From Cyclobacteriaceae bacterium (GTDB lineage: Bacteria; Bacteroidota; Bacteroidia; Cytophagales; Cyclobacteriaceae), in NCBI GenBank assembly GCA_028278225.1, contig JANQEU010000092.1, positions 46,021 to 110,020 of the forward strand: DNA of 64,000 nt, in the 5' to 3' direction. Under the pieces are notes generated by a model. The model made no database searches. It was not told the origin of the DNA and saw nothing but the letters and a program-made list of their open reading frames with translations. The position numbers and the translations under genes were made by a program. Shown here one piece after another: positions 63,338 to 64,000 of this stretch (the stretch's first letter is position 1; each line of letters begins with the position of its first letter).

Positions 63338-63411
63338 CGGGGTGTAGCGCAGTCCGGTAGCGCACTACGTTCGGGACGTAGGGGCCGCTGGTTCGAATCC
63401 AGTCACCCCGA
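63338..63411 (+). tRNA. tRNA-Pro(CGG)
   Basis: The 74-nt sequence folds as a cloverleaf: acceptor CGGGGTG with CACCCCG, the D arm containing GTAGCGCAGTCCGGTAGCGC, anticodon stem CTACG/CGTAG with loop TTCGGGA giving anticodon CGG, and T arm CTGG TTCGAAT CCAG. The discriminator is A. CCA is not encoded (the next bases are CAG). It reads the CCG proline codon. Confidence 0.95.
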
Positions 63412-63423
63412 CAGTGGGGTAGA

Positions 63424-63457
63424 GCTCTTGACGAATAGTCAAGGGCTTTGTTATTTT
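63424..63457 (+). terminator. Terminator after tRNA-Pro
   Basis: GCTCTTGAC, loop GAATA, and GTCAAGGGC form a 9-bp stem with one T-G pair, followed by TTTGTTATTTT. It lies 12 bp past the tRNA and separates it from the convergent tRNA-Thr. Confidence 0.85.
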
Positions 63458-63460
63458 CAG

Positions 63461-63533
63461 AGCCTCCTACAGGACTTGAACCTGCGACCCATGCTTTACG
63501 AAAGCATTGCTCTACCAACTGAGCTAAGGAGGC
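63461..63533 (-). tRNA. tRNA-Thr(CGT)
   Basis: On the minus strand GCCTCCT and AGGAGGC form the acceptor stem, AGCTCAGTTGGTAGAGC the D arm, ATGCT/AGCAT the anticodon stem with loop TTCGTAA (anticodon CGT), and the T arm carries GGTTCAAGTCC. Length is 73 nt. It reads ACG threonine codons. It is convergent with tRNA-Pro. Confidence 0.95.
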
Positions 63534-63564
63534 AAAAAAACCCCATTCCAAAATATATAAAATG

Positions 63565-63620
63565 AGCGGGTAACCGGTCTCGATAGGAGAGGCGTTCCGC
63601 CCGGTGACCTTTATCTTCCC
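63565..63620 (-). pseudogene. 3' half of a tRNA-Gly with an expanded T loop
   Basis: On the minus strand the 3' acceptor ACCCGCT, T-stem CCGG pairs and variable region match tRNA-Gly at 63641-63713. The 7-nt T loop is replaced by 23 nt (GCGGAACGCCTCTCCTATC then GAGA), and the sequence loses similarity beyond the anticodon 3' side. It lies 20 bp past the 3' end of the intact gene. Confidence 0.75.
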
Positions 63621-63640
63621 TCTTTTATCGATTAACCTTG

Positions 63641-63713
63641 AGCGGGTAACCGGTCTCGAACCGGCGACCTTTAGCTTGGGAAGCTAACGCTCTACCAACT
63701 GAGCTACACCCGC
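63641..63713 (-). tRNA. tRNA-Gly(CCC)
   Basis: On the minus strand the acceptor is GCGGGTG with ACCCGC, the D arm AGCTCAGTTGGTAGAGC, the anticodon stem TTAGC/GCTAA with loop TTCCCAA (anticodon CCC) and the T arm GCCGG TTCGAGA CCGGT. Length is 73 nt. It reads GGG glycine codons. An exact -7 box TAAATTTG (minus strand, 63721-63728) lies 7 bp upstream. Confidence 0.95.
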
Positions 63714-63765
63714 TTTTCCTCAAATTTAGTGTTAAAATGGCTACTTTGGAAGGCAATTAATTTGG
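63714..63765. repeat. 52-bp promoter-proximal repeat, first copy
   Basis: The 52 bp upstream of tRNA-Gly are repeated at 63949-64000 with a single difference (T to C). They include the -7 box TAAATTTG. The tRNA and its promoter region were therefore duplicated together. Similarity stops at 63765 here, while the second copy reaches the window end. Confidence 0.9.
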
Positions 63766-63860
63766 CATCTAACAGAGATTGCAAGAAATATTTGATAGTG
63801 TGCCAAACCGCAGTATTATCTGCCTTTATGATCCTGAAATCTTTTGGATTTTAGGTACAC

Positions 63861-63948
63861 GGCGGGCAACCGGTCTCAATCGTAACGACGAACCGCCGGC
63901 AACCTTTAGCTTGGGAAGCTAACGCTCTACCAACTGAGCTACACCCGC
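63861..63948 (-). pseudogene. Second tRNA-Gly(CCC) copy with an expanded T loop
   Basis: From the 5' end through the anticodon arm this copy is identical to the intact tRNA-Gly, and its acceptor still pairs (one A-T to G-T change). The 7-nt T loop is replaced by 22 nt, CGGTTCGTCGTTACGATT then GAGA, making the gene 88 nt. The -7 box TAAATTTG is kept at 63956-63963. A normal T-loop/D-loop contact is impossible, so it is either a pseudogene or a tRNA-like RNA with another role. Confidence 0.7.
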
Positions 63949-64000
63949 TTTTCCTCAAATTTAGTGCTAAAATGGCTACTTTGGAAGGCAATTAATTTGG
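63949..64000. repeat. 52-bp promoter-proximal repeat, second copy
   Basis: This repeats 63714-63765 with one substitution and stays identical up to the window edge, so the duplicated block may extend further. Confidence 0.9.

Noticed and set aside
63278..63565. ORFs of 95 and 77 codons on both strands across the tRNA cluster
   Set aside because: They are read through the tRNA-Pro, terminator and tRNA-Thr sequences, which explain the DNA fully; the peptides show no protein features.

Overview
The window comes from a member of the Bacteroidota, most likely a free-living Cytophagales-type bacterium. The evidence is a set of lineage-typical proteins: type IX secretion (T9SS) cargo with type A and type B C-terminal signals, a PorP/SprF protein beside an OmpA/PD40 protein, a DUF5916 barrel protein, a CarboxypepD_reg domain, LytTR two-component pairs, and a bifunctional hisB. 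The promoters agree: several upstream regions carry the Bacteroidota pattern TTG-N19-TAnnTTTG, exactly at the his operon and at a tetR gene. Many starts are TTG or GTG, and Shine-Dalgarno sequences are scarce.

Layout. 1-7.3 kb (mostly minus): a HicAB toxin-antitoxin pair with a palindromic operator (hicB runs off the left edge), a GH20-like lipoprotein, a frameshifted short-chain dehydrogenase, a thioredoxin-fold protein, and a two-gene molybdenum hydroxylase. 7.3-15.4 kb (minus): an outer-membrane protein, a 1372-residue secreted subtilisin, an SDR, a small membrane protein, dihydrofolate reductase and fmt. 15.7-26.4 kb (plus): a surface operon with a 2050-residue repeat protein (eight 75-residue repeats at an exact 225-bp period, then YadA-like head motifs), a T9SS type B cargo protein, a PorP/SprF protein and an OmpA/PD40/LysM protein. 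26.7-40.4 kb: a TPR-CHAT protease-like protein, a NamZ-type muramidase, a LolC/E-type permease, a polyprenol-phosphate mannosyltransferase-like enzyme, a GmhB-like phosphatase without its zinc cysteines, arginine decarboxylase, two guanidine-group hydrolases overlapping argS, menA, and a universal stress protein.

40.4-44.8 kb (plus): hisGDCB behind an exact-consensus promoter and a leader holding two tiny histidine-rich ORFs and a hairpin, a candidate attenuation device. A GCAGTAG micro-repeat follows hisB, and the rest of the pathway is absent. 45-50.4 kb: small metabolic and regulatory genes, including a tetR gene whose promoter is overlaid by a perfect 20-bp palindrome, and dinB. 50.4-55 kb (minus): two paralogous secreted proteins of unknown function, each with three copies of one module, on either side of a LytTR histidine kinase/response regulator pair. 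55-63 kb: an HD hydrolase, DUF5916 protein, TPR histidine kinase and DUF3179 protein. 63.1-64 kb: tRNA-Pro(CGG), tRNA-Thr(CGT) and tRNA-Gly(CCC) among degenerate tRNA copies, two of which carry related 15-16 nt expansions in the T loop.

The strongest candidates for undescribed biology are the his leader, the repeat-adhesin operon, the paralogue-flanked LytTR system, and the tRNA-Gly copies with enlarged T loops. All functional assignments rest on motifs and family knowledge read by eye; no database search was run.
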